Shown here piece after piece: positions 1-7,482 of a stretch of 64,000 bases of DNA. The DNA comes from Tritonibacter aquimaris (GTDB lineage Bacteria; Pseudomonadota; Alphaproteobacteria; Rhodobacterales; Rhodobacteraceae). A program made the translations under genes and the position numbers. Numbering within the stretch: position 1 is the first letter of the stretch; every line of letters begins with the position of its first letter. The notes under the pieces were generated by a model that had not been told where the DNA came from, did no database searches, and saw nothing but the letters and a program-made list of their open reading frames with translations. Location: NCBI RefSeq assembly GCF_009617595.1, contig NZ_WIXK01000001.1:620001-684000 (forward strand), given 5' to 3'.

Positions 1-159
1 CACGTCGCGCGCCATATTGCCGTTGGGGATCGCAGGGGGCTGGCCAAATTCCGCAATGACATAATCAGGCAGCTCCGTTTGGTTTTGCGCATAGGCAGGT
101 TGAACCACCAAGGTAGCGAGCGCCACAAGCGCAGCCCGAAGAATACGTGAAGCAGACAT
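1..159 (-). CDS. Exported protein of unknown function, N-terminal part only
   Basis: The gene starts inside the window and runs off its left edge; 53 codons are visible. The first ~25 residues are a standard Sec signal peptide: a short basic start (MSASRILR), a hydrophobic stretch and an AYA-Q cleavage site. The mature protein begins with a Gln/Asn-containing stretch and then DYVIAEFGQPP. A run of G (GGGGGAAA) sits 5-12 bases upstream of the ATG as a ribosome binding site. The protein should be periplasmic or secreted. I do not recognise the family from this short piece. Confidence 0.7.
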   Translation of the reverse strand, partial: MSASRILRAALVALATLVVQPAYAQNQTELPDYVIAEFGQPPAIPNGNMARDV

Positions 160-456
160 AAGATTTCCCCCTGTGAACTGCGCAACGGAGACAGCACTGA
201 CCGCCGCAGTATCAGTGTCGCGGCAAATCGACCTGCGCGCCAATCACGTTCAATCAGGCTCGGGTGATGATCTGGCCCCAAAATGAAGCGAGTGATTTGT
301 TGTTTTTTCACGCGAGTTCACAGATTGATTCGCGGATTGAGAATAAATTTCCACCGCGCGGGGGCAAATCACGCTGGTTTACCGTCGGCGGGAGGGGTGC
401 GACACTCTGACACAGTAACCACTAATGCACTGTATTTCCGACATTTTTCATACACT
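160..456. other. Intergenic region between the exported protein and the bfd-bfr promoter
   Basis: This stretch separates two divergent transcription units. It must hold the promoter of the leftward exported protein gene. A 62-codon open frame at 283-471 has no ribosome binding site and a basic, low-information composition, so I do not call it a gene. No hairpin terminator or RNA gene was seen. Confidence 0.5.
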
Positions 457-471
457 TTAGAACGAGTCTAA
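457..471. promoter_or_regulatory. Candidate Irr iron control element (ICE)
   Basis: The 15-mer TTAGAACGAGTCTAA is an interrupted palindrome that differs at one base from the TTAGAA-N3-TTCTAA form I remember for the alphaproteobacterial Irr box. It lies 107 bp upstream of bfd. The iron- and haem-responsive regulator Irr is known to control bacterioferritin genes in this class. The placement in front of bfd-bfr supports the call, but the match is by eye. Confidence 0.6.
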
Positions 472-578
472 TAACTTTTCCAACCTTTTTCGACAGAATT
501 ATATCCCTATCTTTTTTGTCGGAATTGACCTGCGGGGCAAAAATGACAATATCGCGAGGACGTTAGACAGAGAAGCCC

Positions 579-860
579 ATGATCGTTTGTAGTTGCCAGT
601 CCATCTCCAGCAGCGATATCAACAGCGCCATCAGCTGGATGCGTACCTCCGATCCGGAGACGATCATCACTCCGGGCAAGATCTATCGCGCCCTTGGGAA
701 GAGCCCCGACTGTGGTGGTTGCATGAAATTGTTCGTTGCAACCATGCGCAAAAGTGACAAGTTTGAAGTGCCAGCGATACTTCGCGGCATGAATGAAACG
801 CTGTCACAGGAGAAGGGCCACCATGAAGGGCGACAAGAAAGTCATCGAATATCTCAATAA
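579..860 (+). CDS. bfd: Bacterioferritin-associated ferredoxin
   Basis: A 93-residue [2Fe-2S] protein with the Bfd-type cysteine spacing: C4 and C6 at the N-terminus (VCSCQ) and a CxxC pair near residues 45-48 (CGGC). Bfd docks onto bacterioferritin and passes electrons to the haem to release stored iron. The C-terminal ~13 residues overlap the start of bfr by 38 bp in another frame, so the two genes are translationally close and form one operon. A candidate Irr box lies upstream. Family and partner agree, so the call is firm; the start at 579 fits the usual N-terminus (MIVC-C). Confidence 0.93.
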   Translation: MIVCSCQSISSSDINSAISWMRTSDPETIITPGKIYRALGKSPDCGGCMKLFVATMRKSDKFEVPAILRGMNETLSQEKGHHEGRQESHRISQ

Positions 861-1308
861 GGCCCTGCGCGTTGAGCTGACTGCTGTCAGCCAGTTCTGG
901 CTGCATTACCGCCTGCAGGCGGATTGGGGCCTTGGCAAGCTTGCCAAGAAAATGCGTGAGGAATCCATCGAAGAGATGGAGCACGCAGACAAGCTGATCG
1001 ACCGCATTCTGTTTCTTGAGGGTCATCCGAACCTGCAAACACTCGATCCCCTGCGGATCGGCGAAGATGTTCGCGAGACACTGACCTGCGACCTCGAAGC
1101 AGAGATGGAAGCCGTGGCGCTTTATAGCGAAGCGCGCAAATACTGCCAGGATGTGGGGGATTATGCTTCGATGAAGCTGTTTGATGACCTGATCCTTGAT
1201 GAGCAGGGTCACATCGACTTCCTCGAAACTCAAATCGGTCTGCACGACAGTATCGGCGCGCAGAACTATGGCGCACTGAACGCAGAGCCCGCTGACGCGG
1301 CCGAGTAA
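823..1308 (+). CDS. bfr: Bacterioferritin
   Basis: A 161-residue four-helix ferritin-like subunit. The dinuclear iron ligands expected for bacterioferritin can be placed at E18, E51 and H54, with the later E/H ligands in the DLEAEME and LDEQGHID segments; M52 matches the haem-coordinating methionine. Twenty-four subunits assemble into a shell that oxidises and stores iron with haem at the dimer interface. The start at 823 was preferred over an in-frame upstream codon at 793 because AGGAGAAG lies just before it and [15 protein letters not shown] is the usual N-terminus. It overlaps bfd, its electron donor. The length is normal. Confidence 0.96.
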   Translation: MKGDKKVIEYLNKALRVELTAVSQFWLHYRLQADWGLGKLAKKMREESIEEMEHADKLIDRILFLEGHPNLQTLDPLRIGEDVRETLTCDLEAEMEAVALYSEARKYCQDVGDYASMKLFDDLILDEQGHIDFLETQIGLHDSIGAQNYGALNAEPADAAE

Positions 1309-1384
1309 GAAAACGTTGCACCCGGCGCGGGTGCCACCACTCACAATATCGGTTTCAAGAAAGGTCTAGGCCGCAATCAAGGAA

Positions 1385-1700
1385 AGTATCCAGCCACTCG
1401 ATCCAGGTACTCCATCCAGCCCGGTATCATATCCAGCCAATCGCCAGATATGCGCCCAGCCAGACAGACACCCAGACAGAGACGCCAGAGAAACCCCAGA
1501 CAGCAGCCTAGGCCACCCGAAATAAACAGCGATCCGCCAAGCCAGACCAAAAGAGGTCATACGCCCAGCCAAGATTTGATCCAGCCGCCAGCCCGCCACC
1601 CAGCCTACGCCAGGGGCAAGCCCGCATCGCCAGATCACGCATCCATCCAGCATTTCGCCAGATCGAGCCAGTAGATCGAGGGTTTCTCTCGCTCATCCAG
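1385..1700. repeat. CCAG-rich irregular repeat array
   Basis: Between bfr and the next gene the plus strand is dominated by CCAG, CCAGCC and ATCCAG words, one roughly every 10 bases. ATCCAG starts at 1388, 1401, 1414 and 1431 (spacings 13, 13, 17). Read on the minus strand this is a run of CTGG. Open frames exist on both strands but have no ribosome binding site and only reflect the repeated word. The array ends about 40 bp before a strong plus-strand terminator, so it may be transcribed from bfr read-through or as its own RNA. Confidence 0.6.
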
Positions 1701-1740
1701 CTATCGAACGGAAGCCAACCCGCGCATCGGCACAACGCAG

Positions 1741-1768
1741 AAAGCCGCCCCTTCGAGGGCGGCTTTTT
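1741..1768 (+). terminator. Rho-independent terminator after the CCAG array
   Basis: AAAGCCGCCC and GGGCGGCTTT form a 10-bp stem with a CTTCGA loop, followed by a T run. The T tract lies on the plus strand, so it ends transcripts coming from bfr or from the CCAG-rich region. Confidence 0.85.
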
Positions 1769-1799
1769 CGCATTTTCACAATATGTTGCGGCGGTTTGT

Positions 1800-2666
1800 T
1801 CAGGTTCTTCTCTGCTGCGGCTGGCGCAGCGCATATTGCCCCATAACCACGCTCATAAGCACGGTGGCCACCCCGGCAATTTGCAGCGAGCTGAGTGTTT
1901 CGCTTAGGTAAAGCCAGCCGAGCAGTGTTGCGCTTATTGGGCTGAGCAATCCAAGCAGGGACACCTCGGAGGGATGGATTTTGCCAATGCCGCGCAGCCA
2001 GATGATATAGGTCAGCGCCGCGCCAATGAGGCCAAGATACGCAAGCCCCGCAAGGTTGGTAGCGCTCAGCGTGGCAAGACCCGTATCTGCCACCAGCAGG
2101 CACGGCAGCAGTAGCACCCCACCCGCCGTAAGCTGCCAGGCGGTGAAGGTCAGCGGTGACACCGGTGGCTGCCATTTGCGGCTAAGCACGGTGCCAAACG
2201 CCATTGAAGTCGAACCACCAACCCCGGCCGCAAGCCCCCAGACATCCAGCGCCGCATCAGAGGTCAGCACCAAGAGCGCCACCCCAACGCCCCCTGCCCC
2301 CACAGCCAGCAGCGCCAGCCGCCGAATGGGGGAGCCCAGCAACAGCCGCGAAGCAAAGATCACCACAAAGGGCTGCAACGCCCCCATCAAGGCCGCCACC
2401 CCGCCGGGCAGCCGATAGGCCGCCACAAACAGCAGCACCCAGAAGATCGAGAAATTCAGCGCCCCCAGCAGCGTGATCTTCCAGAGCCACGCCCCATTTG
2501 GCAGCTGGCGCACCAGACACAACAACAAAAGCCCCGCAGGCAGCGCCCGCAACAGCGCCACCGAGAGCGGATCGAGGTTGGGTAGAAATTCGGTGGCAAC
2601 AATATAGCTGCTGCCCCAGATCAGCGGCGCGGTGGCCGTCAGGCTTAGATTAAACAGGCGTTGCAT
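1800..2666 (-). CDS. DMT-superfamily (EamA) inner-membrane transporter
   Basis: A 288-residue protein that is almost entirely hydrophobic, with about ten membrane segments and an internal two-fold repeat of the EamA type (for example WGSSYIVATEFL near the start and GLIGAALTYIIWLRGIG in the second half). Members export or import small metabolites such as amino acids; the substrate cannot be read from sequence. It is divergent from a MarR regulator with two palindromic operators in the 80-bp gap, so it is probably the target of that regulator, as in many efflux/MarR pairs. ATG at 2666. Confidence 0.85.
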   Translation of the reverse strand: MQRLFNLSLTATAPLIWGSSYIVATEFLPNLDPLSVALLRALPAGLLLLCLVRQLPNGAWLWKITLLGALNFSIFWVLLFVAAYRLPGGVAALMGALQPFVVIFASRLLLGSPIRRLALLAVGAGGVGVALLVLTSDAALDVWGLAAGVGGSTSMAFGTVLSRKWQPPVSPLTFTAWQLTAGGVLLLPCLLVADTGLATLSATNLAGLAYLGLIGAALTYIIWLRGIGKIHPSEVSLLGLLSPISATLLGWLYLSETLSSLQIAGVATVLMSVVMGQYALRQPQQRRT

Positions 2667-2680
2667 TGGTCACTTTCTAT

Positions 2681-2700
2681 TTATCTCGACATCAAGATAA
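2681..2700. promoter_or_regulatory. MarR operator, copy 1
   Basis: TTATCTCGACATCAAGATAA is a 20-bp imperfect palindrome of the form TTATCTTGA-CG-TCAAGATAA. It begins 15 bp upstream of the EamA start codon, where binding would block that gene. A second copy lies 26 bp away centre to centre. Confidence 0.75.
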
Positions 2701-2706
2701 TGCCAC

Positions 2707-2726
2707 TTACCTTGACGTCAAGATAA
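2707..2726. promoter_or_regulatory. MarR operator, copy 2
   Basis: TTACCTTGACGTCAAGATAA is a near-perfect palindrome with the core CTTGACGTCAAG, matching copy 1. It ends 20 bp before the marR ATG, so bound regulator could repress both divergent genes. Confidence 0.78.
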
Positions 2727-2746
2727 CTGCGTGCCATTCTGTTTTC

Positions 2747-3229
2747 ATGTTTGATATCGAAGACATCCGGACCCAATGGGCCAAGCAGCGACCGGATCTC
2801 AACACTGCACCGATGGGGTTGATTGGCCGCATGGTGCGGCTGACGGCATTGTTTGATCAGGAAATGAACAAGACCTTTGCCGCGCATGGGCTGAATTTTG
2901 CGAGCTTTGATGTGCTGGCAACGTTGTTGCGCTCAGGCCCACCCCATGCGCTGCCGCCAAACCGGCTGCTGGAAACCATGATGGTGACCTCGGGCACGAT
3001 GACCAACCGGATTGATCAGCTGGTCAAAGAGGGTCTGGTGCGGCGCCTGCCCAACCCCAACGACAAACGCAGCGTACAGGTGCAGCTGACGGAAGCAGGT
3101 TTCACCAAGATCAATGCCGCGGTGAGCGATCACGTTCAAACGCAGAAACACCTGGTTGCGGGGTTCACAGAGGATGAGCAGGAAACGCTCAACCAGCTGC
3201 TGGATCAGGGATTGCGACATCTGGGCTAA
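2747..3229 (+). CDS. MarR-family transcriptional regulator
   Basis: A 160-residue winged-helix regulator. Residues ~35-110 hold the DNA-binding domain, including LRSGPPHALPPNRLLETM, the recognition-helix region TSGTMTNRIDQLVKEGLV and the wing RRLPNPNDKRSVQVQLTEAG, a MarR hallmark. MarR dimers bind palindromes and are released by small ligands. The start at 2747 (MFDIEDI) is preferred over 2666 because the longer form would read through both operators. No strong ribosome binding site is visible. It probably controls itself and the divergent EamA transporter. Confidence 0.88.
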   Translation: MFDIEDIRTQWAKQRPDLNTAPMGLIGRMVRLTALFDQEMNKTFAAHGLNFASFDVLATLLRSGPPHALPPNRLLETMMVTSGTMTNRIDQLVKEGLVRRLPNPNDKRSVQVQLTEAGFTKINAAVSDHVQTQKHLVAGFTEDEQETLNQLLDQGLRHLG

Positions 3230-3718
3230 TTTCATGGTGGTTGGGAATATCTGACCAGCGGAGTGCTTACGGATTGACTCCAGCTCCCTTTGCGCCCTAA
3301 GAATTTTCACGGAAAAGTGATAATCAGCAGCGCGCTGATTTCGCGTCTCGGTTCAGAAAGCAGCTTTAAATGTGTGTTTCCGGTTTAATATTGGAACAGG
3401 CAGGATTATTCCCACCAAAGCAATTTGCCCCAAAGCCAACTCTTGCATACCGTCGCTTGCGGCCGGGGTGCGATTATCGATTAGCAGCGGCACTGCAATG
3501 ACGTGCGGCACTGATGCGTCCGGCGCGGGCAAACGTGACGGTCTCTTAGGATCCGCATACACAGCAAAGCTGAACACGCCCGCTTAGGCCAGCCACAGTT
3601 TACTCAATATCTAAATACTGAGTTCAGCGTCCTTCTTGAGCGCATGATTATTGGTTTTTCGCGTGTCTCCTACCGGAGATGCGGTTTCCAACCCAATATA
3701 AATGACAGGAGAACCCTT
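3230..3718. other. Intergenic region without a supported gene
   Basis: About 490 bp between marR and the next gene. Short open frames on both strands around 3353-3587 (71-74 codons) lack ribosome binding sites; the leftward one begins with GTG just after a stop. Nothing familiar was recognised, though a decayed gene cannot be excluded. The last 50 bp hold the promoter and ribosome binding site of the membrane protein at 3719. Confidence 0.45.
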
Positions 3719-4231
3719 ATGACTGACATCAACAGCCCACATACCGCGCAACGCCACGCGTATAGTGCCGGGCTCTATCGGATCACAACCATTGCAAATC
3801 TGCTGCTGCTCCATTGGGGTGTCTATTGGTTGATGAATGGTCTCGACAAATTCCTAAACCGCACCGATGTGGGCTTGTTTGTCTGGTACGGCAAGGATCG
3901 CAGCACCCAGTTTGGCGACTATCTGGAAAACACCGGCACTTCGCTTTCGGCGCTGGAGCCGATCCTTTATTTCACCGGCATCATTGAACTGCTGGTCTCC
4001 ATCCCACTGTTCATGATCCTTGCTGCCGCAATATCCGGAAAGCAGATCAGCCAGGCATTTCTTGAAATGTCATTCGTTCTGGGCGGAGTGATTTTTGTCG
4101 GCTTTTCCTTCTTTGACGTGATCTTTGGGGATCGCGCCGAACTGTGGGAGCACGGCACATTCCTGATCGGCCTGCTGTTGAGCTACAAGCTGGTCAAAGA
4201 TGGTCTGCAAGAGCGTTCGCAGCTGGTGTGA
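3719..4231 (+). CDS. Uncharacterised four-helix membrane protein (DoxX-like)
   Basis: A 170-residue protein with four membrane segments: roughly residues 24-45 (ANLLLLHWGVYWLMNGLDKF), 75-100 (ILYFTGIIELLVSIPLFMIL), 115-135 and 145-160. The WLMNGLDKF motif after the first segment recalls DoxX/DUF417-type membrane proteins, but the match is loose. The start at 3719 follows GACAGGAG at good spacing; an upstream in-frame codon at 3644 lacks a site. Its neighbours give no functional clue. Confidence 0.7.
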   Translation: MTDINSPHTAQRHAYSAGLYRITTIANLLLLHWGVYWLMNGLDKFLNRTDVGLFVWYGKDRSTQFGDYLENTGTSLSALEPILYFTGIIELLVSIPLFMILAAAISGKQISQAFLEMSFVLGGVIFVGFSFFDVIFGDRAELWEHGTFLIGLLLSYKLVKDGLQERSQLV

Positions 4232-4300
4232 TGTCTGGGCACGGCAGCATTTTGCCACCTATGCCCAACACCACATCGGCCCATCTATTGTCAAAAGACA

Positions 4301-5251
4301 TCAATGCGCGCTGGATTTGCCCAAGAGTGGCATCATCACCTTGGTCACCAGCGGGATCAGTACAAGACCCACAACAAAACCAAGAATGCCATCAATCACC
4401 GCTTTGGTGATCCATTCGATCAACGCATCCCCATGACCCACCGCATGGGCCCAGTGGTGAATAAGCTCTTCGGGGCCGTGCCAGCCCATTTCGTGCAGCG
4501 AGTGAACAATAATCGAGCCACCAACCCAAAGCATCGCTGCCGTGCCCACAATGGTCAGCAGTTTCAAAAACCACGGCATCACCACTACAATACCACGCCC
4601 CAGGGCGCGCACGGCGCTGACTTTGCTGACACGGGTCAGCCACATGCCCACATCATCCATCTTCACGATGATCGCAACCACGCCGTAAACCGCAAAGGTG
4701 ATGACAATCCCCACCACCGCCAGCGTCACGGCGCGCAGCCAGAGCTGGTCTGCCTCAATAGTGGCCAGCGAGATGGTCATGATTTCAGCTGACAGGATAA
4801 AATCGGTTTTGATCGCGCCTTTGACTTTTTGTTCCTCAAGGTGGGATTTGTCGCCCACATCATGGCTGCCATCGGGGCCTGCGTCATGGCCGTTGCGATG
4901 CATCAGCACATGGGCGATTTTTTCCGCGCCTTCAAAGCTCAGATAACAGCCGCCCAGGATCAACAGCGGCGCAATCAGCCAGGGTGCAAAGCTTGCCATC
5001 AAAAGCGCAACCGGCAGCAGGAACACCAGCTTGTTGATGAGCGAGCCGCGCGCAATGCGCCAGATCATCGGCAATTCGCGCGCCGGCGCAAACCCGGTGA
5101 CATACTTTGGCGTCACCGCCGCATCATCAATAACAATGCCCGCAGCTTTTGAACCTGCCTTGGCCGTTTGGGTGGCAATATCATCCACCGAGGCCGCGGC
5201 CACTTTGGCAATTGCAGCCACATCATCCAATAGCGCCAGTAACCCGCTCAT
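4301..5251 (-). CDS. DUF808 / YedI-family inner membrane protein
   Basis: A 316-residue membrane protein starting MSGLLALLDDVAAIAKVAA, which is diagnostic of the DUF808 (E. coli YedI) family. A soluble N-terminal helix-rich part of ~75 residues is followed by several membrane segments, with a conserved LSFEGAEKIAHVL stretch near residue 105 and a glycine-rich C-terminus. The function of the family is unknown. It is convergent with the gene at 3719 and divergent from gap. The length is typical. Confidence 0.88.
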   Translation of the reverse strand: MSGLLALLDDVAAIAKVAAASVDDIATQTAKAGSKAAGIVIDDAAVTPKYVTGFAPARELPMIWRIARGSLINKLVFLLPVALLMASFAPWLIAPLLILGGCYLSFEGAEKIAHVLMHRNGHDAGPDGSHDVGDKSHLEEQKVKGAIKTDFILSAEIMTISLATIEADQLWLRAVTLAVVGIVITFAVYGVVAIIVKMDDVGMWLTRVSKVSAVRALGRGIVVVMPWFLKLLTIVGTAAMLWVGGSIIVHSLHEMGWHGPEELIHHWAHAVGHGDALIEWITKAVIDGILGFVVGLVLIPLVTKVMMPLLGKSSAH

Positions 5252-5315
5252 CGTCCTGTTCCTCTTTTGCGTCCTCTGCCCCGCGCACCCTAGCGCAAAT
5301 CGGGCCTAGCACAAG

Positions 5316-5402
5316 CGTTAGCGCCATCGCCAGAAATTAACCGTAATTCGTTATCGCCATCGGTGATTTCGTTAACGCCACCGGTCATGTTTTGCGCTAA
5401 CA
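5316..5402. promoter_or_regulatory. Cluster of GTTAnCGC half-sites upstream of gap
   Basis: GTTAGCGCCA (5317), GTTATCGCCA (5350) and GTTAACGCCA (5371) are in direct orientation, and GCGCTAAC (5395-5402) is inverted. The copies at 5349 and 5370 are exactly 21 bp apart and about 15 of 21 positions agree. The half-site resembles the TGTTAnCGnTAACA palindrome I recall for the LacI-family central-carbon regulator CceR of Rhodobacterales. gap is a plausible CceR target, but none of the copies is a complete palindrome. Confidence 0.5.
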
Positions 5403-5489
5403 GTCTGGCTTTTAAACGTTTTTTTCCTTTAGGAAATTAAGGTATAAAGTTATAGCACCGCCAACCACGCTTGCCTGGAGAGATGCAAC

Positions 5490-6491
5490 ATGACCATCAA
5501 AGTAGGTATTAACGGATTTGGCCGGATCGGCCGATGCACCTTGGCCCATATCGCTGGATCGGGCCGCGACGATATCGAAGTGATCAAAGTAAATGCCACC
5601 GGCCCGCTTGAGACCGCTGCGCATCTGATCAAATACGACAGTGTCCACGGCCGCTTCCCCGGTGAAGTGAGCATTGGTGAAAACACCATGAACCTGGGTC
5701 GTGGTGACATGCAGATGTATTCCACCTACGACATGGCTGAGCTGGACTGGGAGGGCTGCGATGTGGTTCTCGAATGTACCGGCAAATTCAACGATGGTGA
5801 AAAAGCCAAAACCCACCTTGATCGTGGCGCCAAGCGCGTGCTGCTGTCTGCCCCCGGCAAGAACGTTGACCGCACCGTTGTCTATGGTGTGAACAACAAC
5901 GAGCTGGTGGCAAGCGATGTCATGGTTTCCAATGGCTCTTGCACCACCAACTGCCTGGCGCCGCTGGCGAAGGTTCTGGATCAGACCGTTGGTGTTGAAT
6001 CGGGCATCATGACCACGATCCACGCCTATACCGGTGATCAGCCGACGCTTGATCGTCGTCACAAGGATCTTTACCGTGCCCGCGCAGCTGGCATGTCGAT
6101 GATCCCAACCTCAACCGGTGCGGCCAAAGCACTGGGTGAAGTGCTGCCATCAATGAAGGGCAAGCTGGACGGTTCTGCCATCCGCGTCCCCACCCCGAAT
6201 GTTTCGGCCGTGGATCTGACCTTCCGTGCCACACAGGATGTGACCGCAGAGCAGATCAACTCCATCTTCAAAGAAGCTGCCGAAGGTGAGATGAAAGGCG
6301 TTCTGGGCTATGAGCCTGCGCCGCTGGTGTCCACCGATTTCAACCACAGCCCGGAAAGCTCGATCTTTGCACCGGATCAGACCCGCGTTGTTGGCGATCG
6401 TCTGGTACGTGTTCTGGCCTGGTATGACAACGAGTGGGGCTTCTCCTGCCGGATGGCCGATGTTGCCATTGCCATGGGCAAACTGGGCTAA
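5490..6491 (+). CDS. gap: Type I glyceraldehyde-3-phosphate dehydrogenase
   Basis: A 333-residue glycolytic/gluconeogenic enzyme converting glyceraldehyde-3-phosphate, NAD(P) and phosphate to 1,3-bisphosphoglycerate. The Rossmann motif INGFGRIGR is at residues 7-15, the active-site cysteine is C151 in SNGSCTTNC and the catalytic histidine is H178 in TIHAYTGDQ. At residues 35-36 the sequence is NA where NAD-specific enzymes usually have ND; loss of that Asp is associated with NADP use. GGAGAG precedes the ATG. Four GTTAnCGC repeats lie upstream and a terminator lies downstream. The pathway partner pgk is at 44.9 kb, so the two are unlinked here. Confidence 0.96.
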   Translation: MTIKVGINGFGRIGRCTLAHIAGSGRDDIEVIKVNATGPLETAAHLIKYDSVHGRFPGEVSIGENTMNLGRGDMQMYSTYDMAELDWEGCDVVLECTGKFNDGEKAKTHLDRGAKRVLLSAPGKNVDRTVVYGVNNNELVASDVMVSNGSCTTNCLAPLAKVLDQTVGVESGIMTTIHAYTGDQPTLDRRHKDLYRARAAGMSMIPTSTGAAKALGEVLPSMKGKLDGSAIRVPTPNVSAVDLTFRATQDVTAEQINSIFKEAAEGEMKGVLGYEPAPLVSTDFNHSPESSIFAPDQTRVVGDRLVRVLAWYDNEWGFSCRMADVAIAMGKLG

Positions 6492-6516
6492 TTCAGCCGC
6501 AGATCTTGAGATTATG

Positions 6517-6550
6517 CGCCCGGTCAGTCATAACTGGCCGGGCGTTTATT
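6517..6550 (+). terminator. Terminator downstream of gap
   Basis: CGCCCGGTCAG (6517-6527) and CTGGCCGGGCG (6534-6544) form an 11-bp stem with one G-U type mismatch, followed by TTTATT. It lies between gap and the small membrane protein gene, so it may attenuate rather than fully stop transcription into that gene. Confidence 0.75.
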
Positions 6551-6570
6551 CATTCAGAGTGCCAATTGTC

Positions 6571-6714
6571 ATGACCCATAAGATAGCTGTTTGGCTTGGC
6601 AGCCTGATCCTGCTGGCACTTGTTTTAAATGTGCTGATGTTTGGCGATACCCATCTGGTGTTTCTGGGCAAAAAGCTGTTGGCACTGACCCATTGGATGG
6701 CCTTTTGGCGTTGA
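6571..6714 (+). CDS. Small single-span membrane protein downstream of gap
   Basis: A 47-residue frame from ATG at 6571. It has a basic start (MTHKIA), one hydrophobic helix of about 20 residues (VWLGSLILLALVLNVLMFG), then FLGKKLLALTHWMAFWR. The helix, the following amphipathic KK segment and the terminal W-x-A-F-W-R look like a real protein. I recall similar small proteins behind gap in other Rhodobacteraceae, but cannot check. It lacks a strong ribosome binding site and follows the gap terminator. Its function is unknown; the context suggests only co-expression with gap. Confidence 0.6.
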   Translation: MTHKIAVWLGSLILLALVLNVLMFGDTHLVFLGKKLLALTHWMAFWR

Positions 6715-6720
6715 GCGCAC

Positions 6721-6745
6721 AAAAAACGGCCCCCGCAGGAGCCGT
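6721..6745 (-). terminator. Terminator of coaD
   Basis: On the minus strand ACGGC pairs with GCCGT around a 10-base loop, followed by TTTTTT. It lies about 50 bp beyond the coaD stop codon and convergent to the small membrane protein gene. Confidence 0.6.
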
Positions 6746-6795
6746 GTTTCAAGCACTGTAAAAACCCTTGTGTGACCGCAGCCACCGCGCGGGGC

Positions 6796-7293
6796 TTAGC
6801 CTTCGCGGAGACGCTCGGCCAGTTTTGCCTGCACCCGTGGCGTCACAAAGGTCGACACATCCCCACCAAGACGGGCGATTTCCTTGACCAGTTTCGACGC
6901 GATCGCCTGATGTTTCGCTTCGGCCATCAGGAACACGGTTTCAACCGAGCTATCAAGCGCGCGATTCATGCCAACCATCTGGAATTCATATTCAAAATCC
7001 GCAACCGCGCGCAGCCCGCGCACGATCAGCTGCGCGCCAACATCATGGGCGCAATCGATCAGAAGGTTCTCAAACGGATGGGCAACAATTTCGGTGCCGG
7101 TCTCTTCGCTGAGCTTGGCGCATTCAGCTTCGATCATCGCCACACGCTCTTCGAGTGAAAACAAAGGACCCTTGTCGCGGTTGATGGCAACCCCGATCAC
7201 GAGCTTGTCCACAAGCGCGCTGGCACGGCGGATAATGTCCAAATGACCCAAGGTGATCGGATCAAAAGTTCCGGGATATAAAGCAACCCTCAT
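6796..7293 (-). CDS. coaD: Phosphopantetheine adenylyltransferase
   Basis: A 165-residue nucleotidyltransferase catalysing the fourth step of coenzyme A synthesis, 4'-phosphopantetheine plus ATP to dephospho-CoA. The N-terminal YPGTFDPITLGH carries the TxGH signature with H17. The ISSxxVR-like region is replaced by ASKLVKEIARLGGDV near residue 130, which is normal for the family. The start at 7293 (MRVALYPG) follows GGAGGACAGC; an in-frame codon 12 residues upstream would be shielded. It is monocistronic between gap and the CBS protein. Confidence 0.95.
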   Translation of the reverse strand: MRVALYPGTFDPITLGHLDIIRRASALVDKLVIGVAINRDKGPLFSLEERVAMIEAECAKLSEETGTEIVAHPFENLLIDCAHDVGAQLIVRGLRAVADFEYEFQMVGMNRALDSSVETVFLMAEAKHQAIASKLVKEIARLGGDVSTFVTPRVQAKLAERLREG

Positions 7294-7482
7294 CACGCTG
7301 TCCTCCTGGCTGGCTTTGGCTGCACGCAATCATATTTCGTGGCAAAAGTGCAAGGGGGCGTGGCCTGGAATTTCACATGTTTATGGGTTTCCCAACGTAA
7401 AACCATAAAATTCACCAAGGCCATTGTGATCTCTTGCACATATGGGCGCTGAGGCAGAGCCTGCCCGCCTCAGCACGGGGTG

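Noticed and set aside
283-471. 62-codon frame in the bfd promoter region
   Set aside because: Overlaps the candidate Irr box, lacks a ribosome binding site and shows no protein-like pattern.
1366-1653. 95-codon minus-strand frame rich in W, L and G
   Set aside because: It is only the CTGG word array read in one frame; it has no ribosome binding site and no family likeness.
1450-1674. 74-codon plus-strand frame rich in P, R and Q
   Set aside because: Low-complexity translation of the CCAG array; no start signal.
3353-3577. 74-codon minus-strand frame starting with GTG
   Set aside because: No ribosome binding site and no recognised family; a gene remnant cannot be excluded, so it is only mentioned in the intergenic note.
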